From positions 1 through 42,540 of the forward strand of contig JAFAZN010000056.1 in assembly GCA_019239775.1 (NCBI GenBank): a stretch of DNA of 42,540 bases, read 5' to 3'. Below the pieces are notes generated by a model. It did not search any database. It was not told the DNA's origin and saw nothing but the letters and a program-made list of their open reading frames with translations. The position numbers were made by a program, and so were the translations under genes. Origin of the DNA: Chloroflexota bacterium. Lineage in GTDB: Bacteria > Chloroflexota > UBA6077 > CF-72. This document shows positions 25,677 to 34,776 of the stretch, in pieces. The stretch's first letter is position 1. Each line of letters starts with the position of its first letter.

Positions 25677-26878
25677 GAATCGGGTTTGATGTCAGTCAAA
25701 CTGGCGAATTCAAGGCGGGGTGCGGCTACTTTGCAGAGAGCCTGGTGCGCCACCTGACGCGTACTGGGATCGGCAATACCTACATTCTCTATCCGACCTT
25801 TGGTTCGGGTTACTGGGATCCGGACTGGGCACGCGCGACGTTTCTTCCTGCTGCCGAACCCAACGTCGTGCGCGGCCTCGGCCATGCGTCGTTCGAGGAC
25901 CTGGACGCGTTCTGGGCTGATCCACCCGCTGATCTAGAACAGCAACTGGGCATGCCTGACATCGTTCATTCGAACAACTTCTTCTGCCCGACCACGCTCA
26001 AGCGTGCCAGGCTGGTGTACACGTTGCACGACCTCGCCTTTGTTGACCATCCCGAATGGACTACCGAAGCGAACTGGTACACCTGCTTCCGCGGCGTCTT
26101 CGACGCGAGCATGTACGCCGATCACATCCTGGCCGTCTCTGACTTCACACGCCAGCGATTCCTCGACATGTTTCCGCACTTCCGCGCGGACCACGTCAGC
26201 GTGGTGTACGAGTCGAGCCGCTTCGTCGGCGCCGCGCAGAAGGAGAGACCGCCCAAACTCGACCAGCTGCAACCGCGGCATTTCTGGCTGTGCGTCGGCA
26301 CAAGCGAGCCACGCAAGAACCAGCGGCGCCTCCTCGAGGCGTACGCTCGATTGCGCGCGTCGGGCGAAACCTCAGATCCGTTGGTCCTCGTCGGCGGCGC
26401 GGGTTGGCTCATGGATGACCTGGGCGAATGGATCCGTGAGCTGAACCTCGTTGGGTACGTCCTGCGCCTCGGGTACGTCGATGATGACTCCCTGGCATGG
26501 CTCTACGCGCACTGCACGGCATTCTGTTACCCGTCGCTGTACGAGGGATTCGGTCTTCCCGTCGTCGAGGCGATGAGCCTCGGGGCGGCCGTCCTGACGT
26601 CCTGCACCACGTCGCTACCCGAAGTCATTGGTGATGCCGGTGTGCTGGTTGATCCGGCAGATCCTGACGCCATCTACACGGGTCTGCGCGCACTTGCGGG
26701 AGATGAGAGTTTCAGGGCAAATCTGCGCGACCATGCCCGCGAGCGCGCCCAGGGGTTCTCTTGGGCACGTTCAGCCGCGCAGGTACTCGACATCTACAAT
26801 GGGCTGCTTGCCGGATCGGAGCGACGCGGATCGAGCCCGGATTCAACCGAAAGGATGGCTGTACTTGGCGTCGAATAA
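25673..26878 (+). CDS. GT4-family glycosyltransferase
   Basis: A 401-residue GT-B enzyme beginning MRIGFDVSQTGEFKAGCGYF, where the Gly-rich acceptor loop lies. The donor-phosphate site is VGTSEPRKNQRRLL (R214, K215), and the E-x7-E motif is YEGFGLPVVEAM (E291, E299), both intact. The internal segments YTLHDLAFVDHPEW and AVSDFTRQRF are typical of mannosyl- or glucosyl-transferring GT4 enzymes of bacterial polysaccharide loci. The ATG at 25673 is fixed by the ATGA overlap with the upstream stop. The 3' end overlaps the next gene by 14 bp. It should work in the cytoplasm on the lipid-linked glycan. Confidence 0.9.
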   Translation: MRIGFDVSQTGEFKAGCGYFAESLVRHLTRTGIGNTYILYPTFGSGYWDPDWARATFLPAAEPNVVRGLGHASFEDLDAFWADPPADLEQQLGMPDIVHSNNFFCPTTLKRARLVYTLHDLAFVDHPEWTTEANWYTCFRGVFDASMYADHILAVSDFTRQRFLDMFPHFRADHVSVVYESSRFVGAAQKERPPKLDQLQPRHFWLCVGTSEPRKNQRRLLEAYARLRASGETSDPLVLVGGAGWLMDDLGEWIRELNLVGYVLRLGYVDDDSLAWLYAHCTAFCYPSLYEGFGLPVVEAMSLGAAVLTSCTTSLPEVIGDAGVLVDPADPDAIYTGLRALAGDESFRANLRDHARERAQGFSWARSAAQVLDIYNGLLAGSERRGSSPDSTERMAVLGVE

Positions 26879-29800
26879 CGCTCCTAGACGAGCCGCTTGC
26901 ACGATCATTGCACGCAACTACATCGCTCAGGCGACGCTGTTGGCCACGTCATACCTGAAACACCATCCGAACGACCGGTTCTTCGTGCTTTTTGTGGACG
27001 GAGCGCCAGATGGCGTTAATTTTGGTCAATCCGTAACCGTTCTCGGGCCTGACGACCTTCGCCTTCCGCAATTTCTCGAGATGGCGTTCAAGTACGACGT
27101 CACAGAGCTCTCAACTGCTGTGAAGCCGACGTTGATGTCAGCAATCATGCGTGACTTCGAGGTTGACCAGGTCGCCTACTTCGATCCGGATGTCATCGTC
27201 TTCCGACCGCTCGAGGAGATGTGGGCGCAACTCGAGCAGGCTAACGTCCTGCTTATCCCTCATCTGCTTGATCCGATTCCGCTGGATGGATGTCGCCCGT
27301 CGGAACAGGATATTCTGATTGCTGGCGCCTACAACCTCGGCTTCATTGGGTTACGCAAGTCCGCCGAAGTGGACCGATTGCTCGAGTGGTGGCATGAGCG
27401 ACTGATCGATCACTGTCGCGTCGACGTCGCCGGCGGGCTGTTCGTCGATCAGAAATGGATGGATCTGACGCCGAGCTTGTTCACAGGCGTATCGATCCTC
27501 CGCGACGAGACGTATGACGTTGCCTACTGGAATCTCCATTCGCGACATCTGCAGCGCACAGGTGACGATGTCCTAGTCAATGGACGACCGTTAGGTTTTT
27601 TTCACTACAGCGGATTCGATCCGGCTAGCCCCCGTGAGCTCTCAAAACACCAGAACCGCATCACTGTCGGAGAGGGCACTTCGCTGGCGTTTCTGCTTGA
27701 CAACTATTCGCAAGCGATGCACCAGGCCGGCCACGCGTTCAGTCGACTCTGGCCGTACCGCTGGGCAATTTTTGACAACAGTCTTGCGATCAGCCGCTTG
27801 CACCGAAGTCTCTACGCCGGGCTACCCGCTGAGCAACGTTCGCATTTCGGAAATCCATTTGAATCTGGGCCCGACTCCTTCTTGGAGTGGTCATCGCGCC
27901 CACCGGCGGACGGCCTCAGCCGCCTGATGGAGCATCTCCTGGCCGAGTCACTCGAGGCTCGTGTCGCATTTCCGGAGGCGCAGGGCAACCAACAAAAAGC
28001 GTTCCTCAGCTGGGCTCAGACACACGGCGTTGATCGATTTGGATATGACCCGCGTCTGGCAGACCCTGCTGCGTGGCCCGAATTACAGTCGGTCCAGGTG
28101 CGCGATGGCTTGAATGGTGCTGCCCGTGCACCACTTGGTGTCAACGTACTTGGCTATCTGCGGAACGAGACCGGCCTCGGAGCCGTTGCGCGAGGTTTTG
28201 TCGGCGCATTGCAAAGCCTGGGCGTCCCGCTCGGTCTCAGAGATTTATCCGAGCTCTCTCCGAATCGTTCCCAGGATGAATCTCTCGGCAGGATCGATGG
28301 AACCCTGCCATATGGCATCAATATCGTTTGTGTCAACGCAGACCAGCACTTCGTAGTGAAGTCGCATGTCGGCGATGACGTCTTCCGAGACCACTACAAC
28401 ATAGGCGTATGGTTCTGGGAACTGCCGACCTTTCCAGACGAGTGGCGCGACCGATTACCTGAATATGACGAAATCTGGGCCTGTAGCTCCTACATTGCCA
28501 ATACGCTTGCTCAAGTCTCGCCTGTGCCAATCGTAAGGATGCCCCCGGTTCTGGCGGGTACAGGTACGGACGGCTCCCGAGATGCTGGACGCGCACGTCT
28601 TGGTGTGCGTCCTACCACGCACGTGTTTCTGTTCGTGTTCGATTTTGCGAGCTATTTCGAACGGAAGAATCCGCTGGCGCTCATCGAGGCGTTCAAACAA
28701 GCATTCGCAAAGACTGAGGATGTTCGACTTGTCATCAAGTGCGTAAACGAGCACCTGGACCATGCGTCATTTCAGCGCATGCAGTCTGCCGCGGGCGATC
28801 ATCCCATTAGCATTTACACCGGATACTGGACGTCAAACGAGATGCGGGACCTTACTCATGCGTGCGATGCGTACGTGTCGCTGCACCGGTCGGAAGGTCT
28901 CGGCGTTCCAATCGCAAATGCAATGGCGCTGGGTAAGCCAGCGATCGCGACCGACTGGTCAGGCAACACCGACTTCATGACTGTCGGCAACAGCTTCCCT
29001 GTACCGTTCGACCTGGTAAAGCTCGAAAACAATCTCGGGCCCTATCCCGCCGGAGCCTGGTGGGCGAGCCCAAGAGTCGACGAAGCGGCGCGTTTGATGC
29101 GATTGGTTCGCGACGAACCGGAGCTGGCACAAGCGCGTGGTGACGCCGCGCGACGGGATATGGAGGTGCAGTATTCGCGATCGAGCGTGGCCGACGCGCT
29201 GAAACAGCGCCTGGCCCTTATTGCCGGAATACAAGGCCTCCGCCGGGCATCGGCGACTCAGACAGAACGGCAAGAGGCGCGTCGACCAATAGCTCGACTC
29301 GCCCCAGTTGTTCCGCCGATGGACCTTAGCGATAGTAGTCACGGCACGGCAGGTGTCGCGATGAAGCACGCCATGAATTTTCTGCTGAGATACCACAACC
29401 ACTATCAGGGCGAGGTCAACCTCGCCTTTGCGGCGTTCATGCGCCAGCTAGCTGAGGAGCATGATGCCCAGGCTGCCGAAGTGAAAACGCTTGCTCCGCG
29501 GGGGCAAGTCGCAGCCGTAGAGGCTCAAATTCGGGATATCGTGAAGGGGATGTCTGCGCTGGCAAACGACGTTGCCCGCCATGAGATGTATTTCAGCGCT
29601 CGGCCCTATATGGCGGCCGATGCCTACGAAACGTCGCGGGATCTGGCAGGCGCGATGGGTTATGGCGAGGATGGCCGAGCGCTCGCCGTGGCACCAGGTT
29701 CGGCTGGCTTCGCCGAGCTTTTCCGCGGCTCTGAGGAATTCATTGCCGACCGTCAGCGCGTGTACCTGCAGTTTTTGAAGGGCGACACGAAGGTCGTCGA

Positions 29801-30284
29801 TCTTGGTTCGGGACGTGGCGAATTCCTCGAGCTGCTTTGCTCGCAAGGCATTGAGGCTGTCGGTGTCGAACTTGATCCAGCTATGGTCGAACAGTCTCGC
29901 AACCGTGGACTACATGTCGAACTAGCTGACGCCTATGAATACCTGCAGCAGTTGGCGCCGGAATCAGTCGACGTCATATTCTCCGCGCAATTCATCGAGC
30001 ACGTCGAATCGAGCCAGCTCCAAGGACTCATCGATATCGCGTACAGCCGCTTGCGGCCGCGCGGACTCTTTATTGCCGAAACCGTCAATCCTGAAAGTCA
30101 TCTGGCACTGAAGACGTTCTTTGTCGATTTGACCCACCAACGCCCTATCTTTCCACAAGTGCTACTCCACATCTGCCAGACCGCCGGATTCCCAAGCGCA
30201 CGTATCTTCTACCCGACGGCTGGCGGGTTTACTCAGGCCCACTATCGCGACGCGGGCGAGTACGCCGTGATTGCCGAAAAGTGA
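26865..30284 (+). CDS. Trifunctional protein: GT8-like domain, GT4 domain, C-terminal methyltransferase
   Basis: A 1139-residue protein. Residues about 10-330 form a GT-A-like domain with the metal motif YFDPDVIVF (D107, D109) and NLGFIGLRKS. Residues about 424-790 form a GT4 domain (NVLGYLRNETGLG; SEGLGVPIANAMALG at 676-690). Residues about 830-910 are helical and may form a short coiled coil. Residues about 950-1139 are a class I methyltransferase with FRGSEEFIADRQRVYL, motif I VVDLGSGRGEFLELL and THQRP, a pattern common in methyltransferases of O-antigen-type clusters. The TTG start is preceded by AAAGGATGG and lies 14 bp inside the previous gene; longer in-frame starts would lie deep in that gene. 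It probably extends and methyl-caps the glycan exported by the next two genes. Confidence 0.86.
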   Translation: MASNNAPRRAACTIIARNYIAQATLLATSYLKHHPNDRFFVLFVDGAPDGVNFGQSVTVLGPDDLRLPQFLEMAFKYDVTELSTAVKPTLMSAIMRDFEVDQVAYFDPDVIVFRPLEEMWAQLEQANVLLIPHLLDPIPLDGCRPSEQDILIAGAYNLGFIGLRKSAEVDRLLEWWHERLIDHCRVDVAGGLFVDQKWMDLTPSLFTGVSILRDETYDVAYWNLHSRHLQRTGDDVLVNGRPLGFFHYSGFDPASPRELSKHQNRITVGEGTSLAFLLDNYSQAMHQAGHAFSRLWPYRWAIFDNSLAISRLHRSLYAGLPAEQRSHFGNPFESGPDSFLEWSSRPPADGLSRLMEHLLAESLEARVAFPEAQGNQQKAFLSWAQTHGVDRFGYDPRLADPAAWPELQSVQVRDGLNGAARAPLGVNVLGYLRNETGLGAVARGFVGALQSLGVPLGLRDLSELSPNRSQDESLGRIDGTLPYGINIVCVNADQHFVVKSHVGDDVFRDHYNIGVWFWELPTFPDEWRDRLPEYDEIWACSSYIANTLAQVSPVPIVRMPPVLAGTGTDGSRDAGRARLGVRPTTHVFLFVFDFASYFERKNPLALIEAFKQAFAKTEDVRLVIKCVNEHLDHASFQRMQSAAGDHPISIYTGYWTSNEMRDLTHACDAYVSLHRSEGLGVPIANAMALGKPAIATDWSGNTDFMTVGNSFPVPFDLVKLENNLGPYPAGAWWASPRVDEAARLMRLVRDEPELAQARGDAARRDMEVQYSRSSVADALKQRLALIAGIQGLRRASATQTERQEARRPIARLAPVVPPMDLSDSSHGTAGVAMKHAMNFLLRYHNHYQGEVNLAFAAFMRQLAEEHDAQAAEVKTLAPRGQVAAVEAQIRDIVKGMSALANDVARHEMYFSARPYMAADAYETSRDLAGAMGYGEDGRALAVAPGSAGFAELFRGSEEFIADRQRVYLQFLKGDTKVVDLGSGRGEFLELLCSQGIEAVGVELDPAMVEQSRNRGLHVELADAYEYLQQLAPESVDVIFSAQFIEHVESSQLQGLIDIAYSRLRPRGLFIAETVNPESHLALKTFFVDLTHQRPIFPQVLLHICQTAGFPSARIFYPTAGGFTQAHYRDAGEYAVIAEK

Positions 30285-31117
30285 CTCGAGCGGAGTCGAC
30301 CATCGCTTTCCCCGCGGACGCAACCAATGTGCGCGGCGGTTTGCTGGCGCCGCTGCGGGAACTCTTCACATTCGGCGAGGTGCTCCAAGAGCTCGTAAAA
30401 CGCGACCTGAAGGTGCGCTACAAGCGCTCTGTTCTCGGCATCCTCTGGACGATGCTCAACCCCCTGTTGATGATGATCATCACGAGCATCGTGTTCTCCA
30501 GTCTGTTTCGCAATACGATCACGAACTTTCCGGTCTACGTGTTCTCCGGATACCTCGTCTGGACCTTCTTTTCGCAAGCCACGGTTTCGGCGAGCTCGAG
30601 TATCCTCGACAGCGCTGGGCTGACACGCAAGGTCTACGTGCCAGCCTCGCTGTTTCCGCTCGCGTGCATTGCCGCTGGCCTGATCAATCTCGCTCTGGCA
30701 GTTATCCCACTGTGCCTGCTGATGCTCGTGACGGGGGCACCGCTTTCCTGGGCGATCATCATTTTGCCGTTCTCGGCTGTACTGCTTGGTCTCTTTGCAT
30801 ATGGAGTTGGACTGGTTCTGTCCGCGGCCGCGGTATTTTTCCGCGATGCCGTGTACACCTACCAGGTTGTACTCGTCGCCTGGATGTATCTCACCCCGTT
30901 GTTTTACCCAGAGCAAATCATTCCCGAGCGCTGGAGGCTCCTGCTTTACCTGAATCCCGTCTATTACATGGTCCAGCTGTTCCGGCAGCCGATCTACAGC
31001 GGCGTTCTGCCGGACGCGCTAACTCTCATCGCGGCCATACTGTTCACCGTGGTGGCGCTCGGTCTTGGCTGGTGGTTCTTTGACAGTTCTCGCAAGCGCT
31101 TCGTCGCCTATCTCTGA
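30281..31117 (+). CDS. wzm: ABC-2 type polysaccharide export permease (Wzm/TagG family)
   Basis: A 278-residue membrane subunit with the usual six helices. The amphipathic N-terminus LVKRDLKVRYKRSVLGILW is the family signature, followed by LNPLLMMIITSIVFS. The C-terminal half has YLTPLFYP and LNPVYYMVQLFRQPIYSG, which are also conserved. It forms a dimer that passes a lipid-linked glycan across the inner membrane, powered by the ATPase encoded next. The GTG start shares 4 bp (GTGA) with the stop of the trifunctional protein, so glycan capping and export proteins are coupled in translation. Naming as wzm is by family; in a monoderm the same family would be called tagG. Confidence 0.92.
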   Translation: MTRAESTIAFPADATNVRGGLLAPLRELFTFGEVLQELVKRDLKVRYKRSVLGILWTMLNPLLMMIITSIVFSSLFRNTITNFPVYVFSGYLVWTFFSQATVSASSSILDSAGLTRKVYVPASLFPLACIAAGLINLALAVIPLCLLMLVTGAPLSWAIIILPFSAVLLGLFAYGVGLVLSAAAVFFRDAVYTYQVVLVAWMYLTPLFYPEQIIPERWRLLLYLNPVYYMVQLFRQPIYSGVLPDALTLIAAILFTVVALGLGWWFFDSSRKRFVAYL

Positions 31118-32708
31118 CGAGAAGGTCCGCCCACCTGTCGTCGAGCTGCGAGGTGTCGGCGTGCGGTACAACGTCCCGCGCGGCGGCACTCGCAGTATCA
31201 AAGAGTTTCTTCTGCAGGCGATTCGCGGCGAGTTACGCTTCGATGCTTTCTGGGCGCTCCACGACGTGAACGCGTCGATTGGACGCGGCGAGCGAGTCGG
31301 AGTGATTGGACGCAACGGCGCTGGAAAAAGCACGCTCCTGCAGGTCATTGCTGGCGTCCTACCACCCACAACAGGGTCCGCGTCCGTGCGTGGCCGGGTG
31401 GCACCCTTGCTCCAGCTCGGTGCCGGGTTTGACCCAGAGCTTTCGGGCCGAGAAAACGTCTTTCTCAACGGCGCGCTGTTGGGAATGCGACGGGCGCAGA
31501 TCAAAGCCCGTTTCGACGCGATCGTCGAGTTTGCCGAGCTCGAAGCCTTCATCGACGCGCCCTTGCGTACGTATTCAACCGGCATGGCGGCGCGTTTGGG
31601 ATTCGCAGTGGCGGCGGAGTGTCAGCCCGACGTGCTCCTTCTCGACGAGGTTCTGTCGGTGGGAGACGAGGCGTTCCAGGAGAAGTGTACGCAGCGCTTA
31701 CGCGAGTTTACGGCGTGCGGCACAACGATGGTGATCGTCACGCACAATCCTGAATTCGTTGTCCGCGAATGCACCCGCGCAATCTGGATTCATGACAAAC
31801 GTGTGCTCGACGATGGCGATCCGGAGCACGTGGTCTCGGCGTACCACCGATTTCTGCGCGAGGTTGCTGAGGGCACCAACGACGCGGCCGCGCATGTACC
31901 TTTGCGGACGGCAGAGGTTCCAATCGTCGACGGCCGCGCTCACGTACCGTCTAACTCAGGTCCGTCGGCGGCCGAGAGCGAACTACCAATCCCGCCCAGT
32001 GAAATGCGTGAGCTCATCGGTCAACCCGATCCCGCTGCGTACGATAATGCTCGCGGTGAGCCTGTTTTCGACTTTGTTGAAGTGAGCGCATTCCGCAGCG
32101 TGTTCGAGTTCCGCTGTGGGTGCGGAAGGCTGGCGCGTCAATTGATCCAGCAGCGATCCCGACCTGTCCGATACGTCGGGATCGATCCGCATCAAGGCAT
32201 GGTCGGGTGGTGCCAGCGCCATCTGGCACCTGCTGCTGATGGATTCAGCTTTTTACACCAGGACGTTTTTGACTATCAGCTCAACCCGGGCTTCGGCAAG
32301 CCACGAGTGCTCCCCTTCCCCGTCGAGGATGCCTCCTTTTCATTTGTCGAGGCGTGGGCGGCCTTCCCGCATCTCGCGGAGGATGCCGCCGTGTTCTACT
32401 TGAACGAAGTCTCTCGCATTCTCGCGCCAGACGGTGTATTCCACAGCACCTGGTTTCTCTTCGACAAAGCCGACGGATTCCCGATGATGCACGCCAGGCA
32501 AAACGCGTTGTATGCCAACGACGCGGATCCGACGGCGGCAGTTATTTTCGACCGAAGCTGGCTGCGCTCCGTCGCGGCAGCCGCCGGGCTCCAGATCTAC
32601 CGTGTATGGCCGGTGGAGCCCGCTCCACGCGGCTTCCAGTGGCACGTGCTTATGGCGCGACCGAACCGGTTTCCCGAAGCAGAGTGGCCGGCGGACACTC
32701 GGGGTTGA
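31065..32708 (+). CDS. wzt: Wzt-type ABC ATPase with a fused methyltransferase-like C-terminal domain
   Basis: A 547-residue protein. Residues 25-265 are a complete nucleotide-binding domain: Walker A GRNGAGKST (82-90), Q-loop region LLQLGAGFDPELSGREN, signature YSTGMA (170-175), Walker B DVLLLDE (189-195) and switch His227. Residues about 303-547 are not the usual beta-sandwich carbohydrate-binding domain but a methyltransferase fold, roughly 60% identical by eye to the stand-alone enzyme at 11906-12715. Its motif I is FEFRCGCGR (347-355), with Arg350 replacing the first motif Gly of the stand-alone copy (FDFGCGCGR), so SAM binding is doubtful. The strand-2 acid (GID) is kept. The start is uncertain (TTG 31065 or 31080); both overlap wzm. 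The C-terminal domain may recognise the glycan terminus for export. Confidence 0.9.
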   Translation: MAGGSLTVLASASSPISDEKVRPPVVELRGVGVRYNVPRGGTRSIKEFLLQAIRGELRFDAFWALHDVNASIGRGERVGVIGRNGAGKSTLLQVIAGVLPPTTGSASVRGRVAPLLQLGAGFDPELSGRENVFLNGALLGMRRAQIKARFDAIVEFAELEAFIDAPLRTYSTGMAARLGFAVAAECQPDVLLLDEVLSVGDEAFQEKCTQRLREFTACGTTMVIVTHNPEFVVRECTRAIWIHDKRVLDDGDPEHVVSAYHRFLREVAEGTNDAAAHVPLRTAEVPIVDGRAHVPSNSGPSAAESELPIPPSEMRELIGQPDPAAYDNARGEPVFDFVEVSAFRSVFEFRCGCGRLARQLIQQRSRPVRYVGIDPHQGMVGWCQRHLAPAADGFSFLHQDVFDYQLNPGFGKPRVLPFPVEDASFSFVEAWAAFPHLAEDAAVFYLNEVSRILAPDGVFHSTWFLFDKADGFPMMHARQNALYANDADPTAAVIFDRSWLRSVAAAAGLQIYRVWPVEPAPRGFQWHVLMARPNRFPEAEWPADTRG

Positions 32709-33493
32709 CGAACTCCGCACCGCTGACTGTCGTCACTCCGACTCTCGACGCGGCGGCGTATCTGGAGGAATGTCTCGCGAGCGTCGAAGCGCAGTCGCTG
32801 CCAGGGCTCCAGCATATCGTCGTCGACGGCGGCTCAACTGATCGGACGTACAACATTGTGCGACAGCATCCGCACATCATCTGGTTATCGCGACCTGCCT
32901 TGCGGCAGGCGGCGGCGATCAACGCGGGCATACACGCAGCCGTTGGCGAGATTGTGGCCTGGCTCAACGCAGATGATCTCTACGCGCCCGGGGCCTTGGA
33001 GTTCGTCACCGAGCAGTTTCGTGTGGCTCCGCAGATGGATGTCCTCTATGGAGACTGCGAGGTCATCGGCGCCAACGGCCAGTTCCTCTGGTCGGAGCGG
33101 CCGGGTCCATACGACTTTCGGCGGCTCCTTCGGGGTGGCAACTATCTCGCACAGCCGTCGGTATTCTTGCGGCGTCGTGTATTTGAAGCTATTGGCATGC
33201 TGGATGAGTCATACGATTACGGCATGGACTACGAGTTCTGGCTGCGCTTGCGCCAGATGCATGTCCGATATGCGGCTCGTACGCTTGCATCATTTCGGTG
33301 GCACCCGGGCTCGAAATCTGCGAGCGGACAGATGCGATCGTGGCGCGAGTTTCTGCGCATCGTGAGGCAGCACGGCGGCGGATGGACGCCCGAAATCGCA
33401 CTGGCTTACACGCGCTTTCTAATTACGATGGCACGGACGCGCGCCAGCTTCCTTCTAACTGGCTCAACCGCGGTCCGTCCGCTATCTCGCTGA
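32705..33493 (+). CDS. GT2-family glycosyltransferase
   Basis: A 262-residue GT-A enzyme. Motifs are LTVVTPTLDAAAYLEECL, VDGGSTDRT (40-48), donor-site LRQAAAINAG and the metal-binding NADD (88-91). DYEFWLRL holds the likely catalytic acid. The TTG start is chosen because it overlaps the wzt stop as TTGA and places the first strand at the N-terminus; a longer frame upstream lies inside wzt. It is related to the GT2 enzymes at 24756 and 34773 but shorter at the C-terminus. It is the last gene of the plus-strand run, and its TGA abuts the stop of the convergent gene at 33494. Confidence 0.86.
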   Translation: MTNSAPLTVVTPTLDAAAYLEECLASVEAQSLPGLQHIVVDGGSTDRTYNIVRQHPHIIWLSRPALRQAAAINAGIHAAVGEIVAWLNADDLYAPGALEFVTEQFRVAPQMDVLYGDCEVIGANGQFLWSERPGPYDFRRLLRGGNYLAQPSVFLRRRVFEAIGMLDESYDYGMDYEFWLRLRQMHVRYAARTLASFRWHPGSKSASGQMRSWREFLRIVRQHGGGWTPEIALAYTRFLITMARTRASFLLTGSTAVRPLSR

Positions 33494-34776
33494 TCACGTT
33501 AATCGACGCCGCGTCGCCGCGACATCCTCAAACGCGTCAAGGTATTTTGCGGCGACGTCGAACACCGTGCCAAATGCGGCCACGCGCTCGCGCCCACGTT
33601 TGATGAGCGCCCTCTCCAGCTGGGGCTCGGCCTCCAGGCGCTCGATCGCACAGGTTATCGAATGAGGTTCGGCGGGGTCGAACAACAAAGCACCCTCACC
33701 GACGATTTCGGGTAAACTCGTCGCGTTGCTGCAGAGTACTGGCCGTTCGCAAGACATGGCTTCCAGGACCGGCAGCCGAAACCCTCGTAGAGCGAGGGAA
33801 AGACAACTGCGCGGCAAGTATGCAACAAGGCTGCGAACTCGCGTTCATCGAGGAACCCCGCGACAGCAAATCTACCGGCGGGCAAAATGTCGCGTGCAAT
33901 GGCCTCGAGTTGCTGGAATCCGTCCAGCGGGGCGCCAGTGCAAACCAGCACGAGGTCGGAGTCTGGTCTCGAGGTCACATACATGGCCCACGCCTCGATG
34001 AGTCGATGGTGGTTTTTGTGTGGCCAGGGATTGGCCGGATAGAGAAGAACTCGACGGCCGGTCATTCCGAGTTGTTCTAACAACCGGTGCGCGATGGCTG
34101 CATCGTCGTCAGTGCGAGTTGAGGCATGTAGAACAGTGGAGTGGATCGTCTGTACGCGTTCGGCCGGCAGCCGAGTGTGAGCGAGCACCGATTGGCGTAC
34201 AAACTCGGACACGCAGATGAGACGATCGGCTCGTTCGCAGGCATCATTGAAATGCTGTGTGCGACTGATACGCGTTGCCTCATCGAACCATTCAGGGTGG
34301 TCCAGGAATTGCACGTCGTGTACGACGCTCACCACCGGTACTCGTCGATCATAGAAGAATGGGGCGGTGAACGGTGCGAAATGCAGGTCCGCTAACAGCT
34401 CCCGCGCGACGCGTCCGCGACGTCGCGCCTTGACCAGCCGCCACACCGCATCCTTCACATGCATGCGCGCTCCCGGCGGCACCAGAGAATCGATCAGAAC
34501 GCGTGCAGCCAACCGCGCTCCGCTGACGGTACGGCCCGTCGGCAGTTGTGATGCCAGGTCCACATCCACGCATTGACGATGCGTATTTTCAGAGTCTAAT
34601 TCCGCCAGCTCGTGGTGACTCAGTGCGCTTGTGAGTAGGGTAAATTGTGTGCTGGGAGCAAGAATGCTCATTGACCGCACGAGAGTGCAAGCCAGTACTT
34701 TTGCTCCTCCATTCTCACCGCCAGGCAAGACTGGTGTCAGGTCGACGGATACCCGGCGGAGGTGACAGGGGGTCAC
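33494..34776 (-). pseudogene. GT4-family glycosyltransferase broken by a single-base frameshift
   Basis: The minus-strand frame from GTG 34776 encodes a GT4 protein (VSVDLTPVLPGGENGGAK; YPANPWPHKNHHRLIEAW donor site; VVFPSLYEGFG). It then loses register at about 33774-33775, inside the E-x7-E motif. The neighbouring frame resumes exactly where expected with LPVLEAMSCERPVLCSN and continues to the stop at 33494. One missing base in GGC-TGCCG would restore YEGFGLPVLEAM. The start overlaps the GT2 stop as GTGA. It is most similar to the GT4 at 35678-36922. It may be a true recent pseudogene or a sequencing/assembly error; there is no homopolymer at the site. Confidence 0.82.

Noticed and set aside
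26628..26864. Longer N-terminus for the trifunctional protein
   Set aside because: It would lie within the conserved C-terminal half of the GT4 gene, and the added residues look like a frame shadow; the TTG at 26865 has a good upstream AAAGGATGG.
32354..32704. Extended N-terminus of the GT2 at 32705
   Set aside because: The region is the C-terminal methyltransferase-like domain of wzt in another frame, and the GT2 fold begins just after the TTG.
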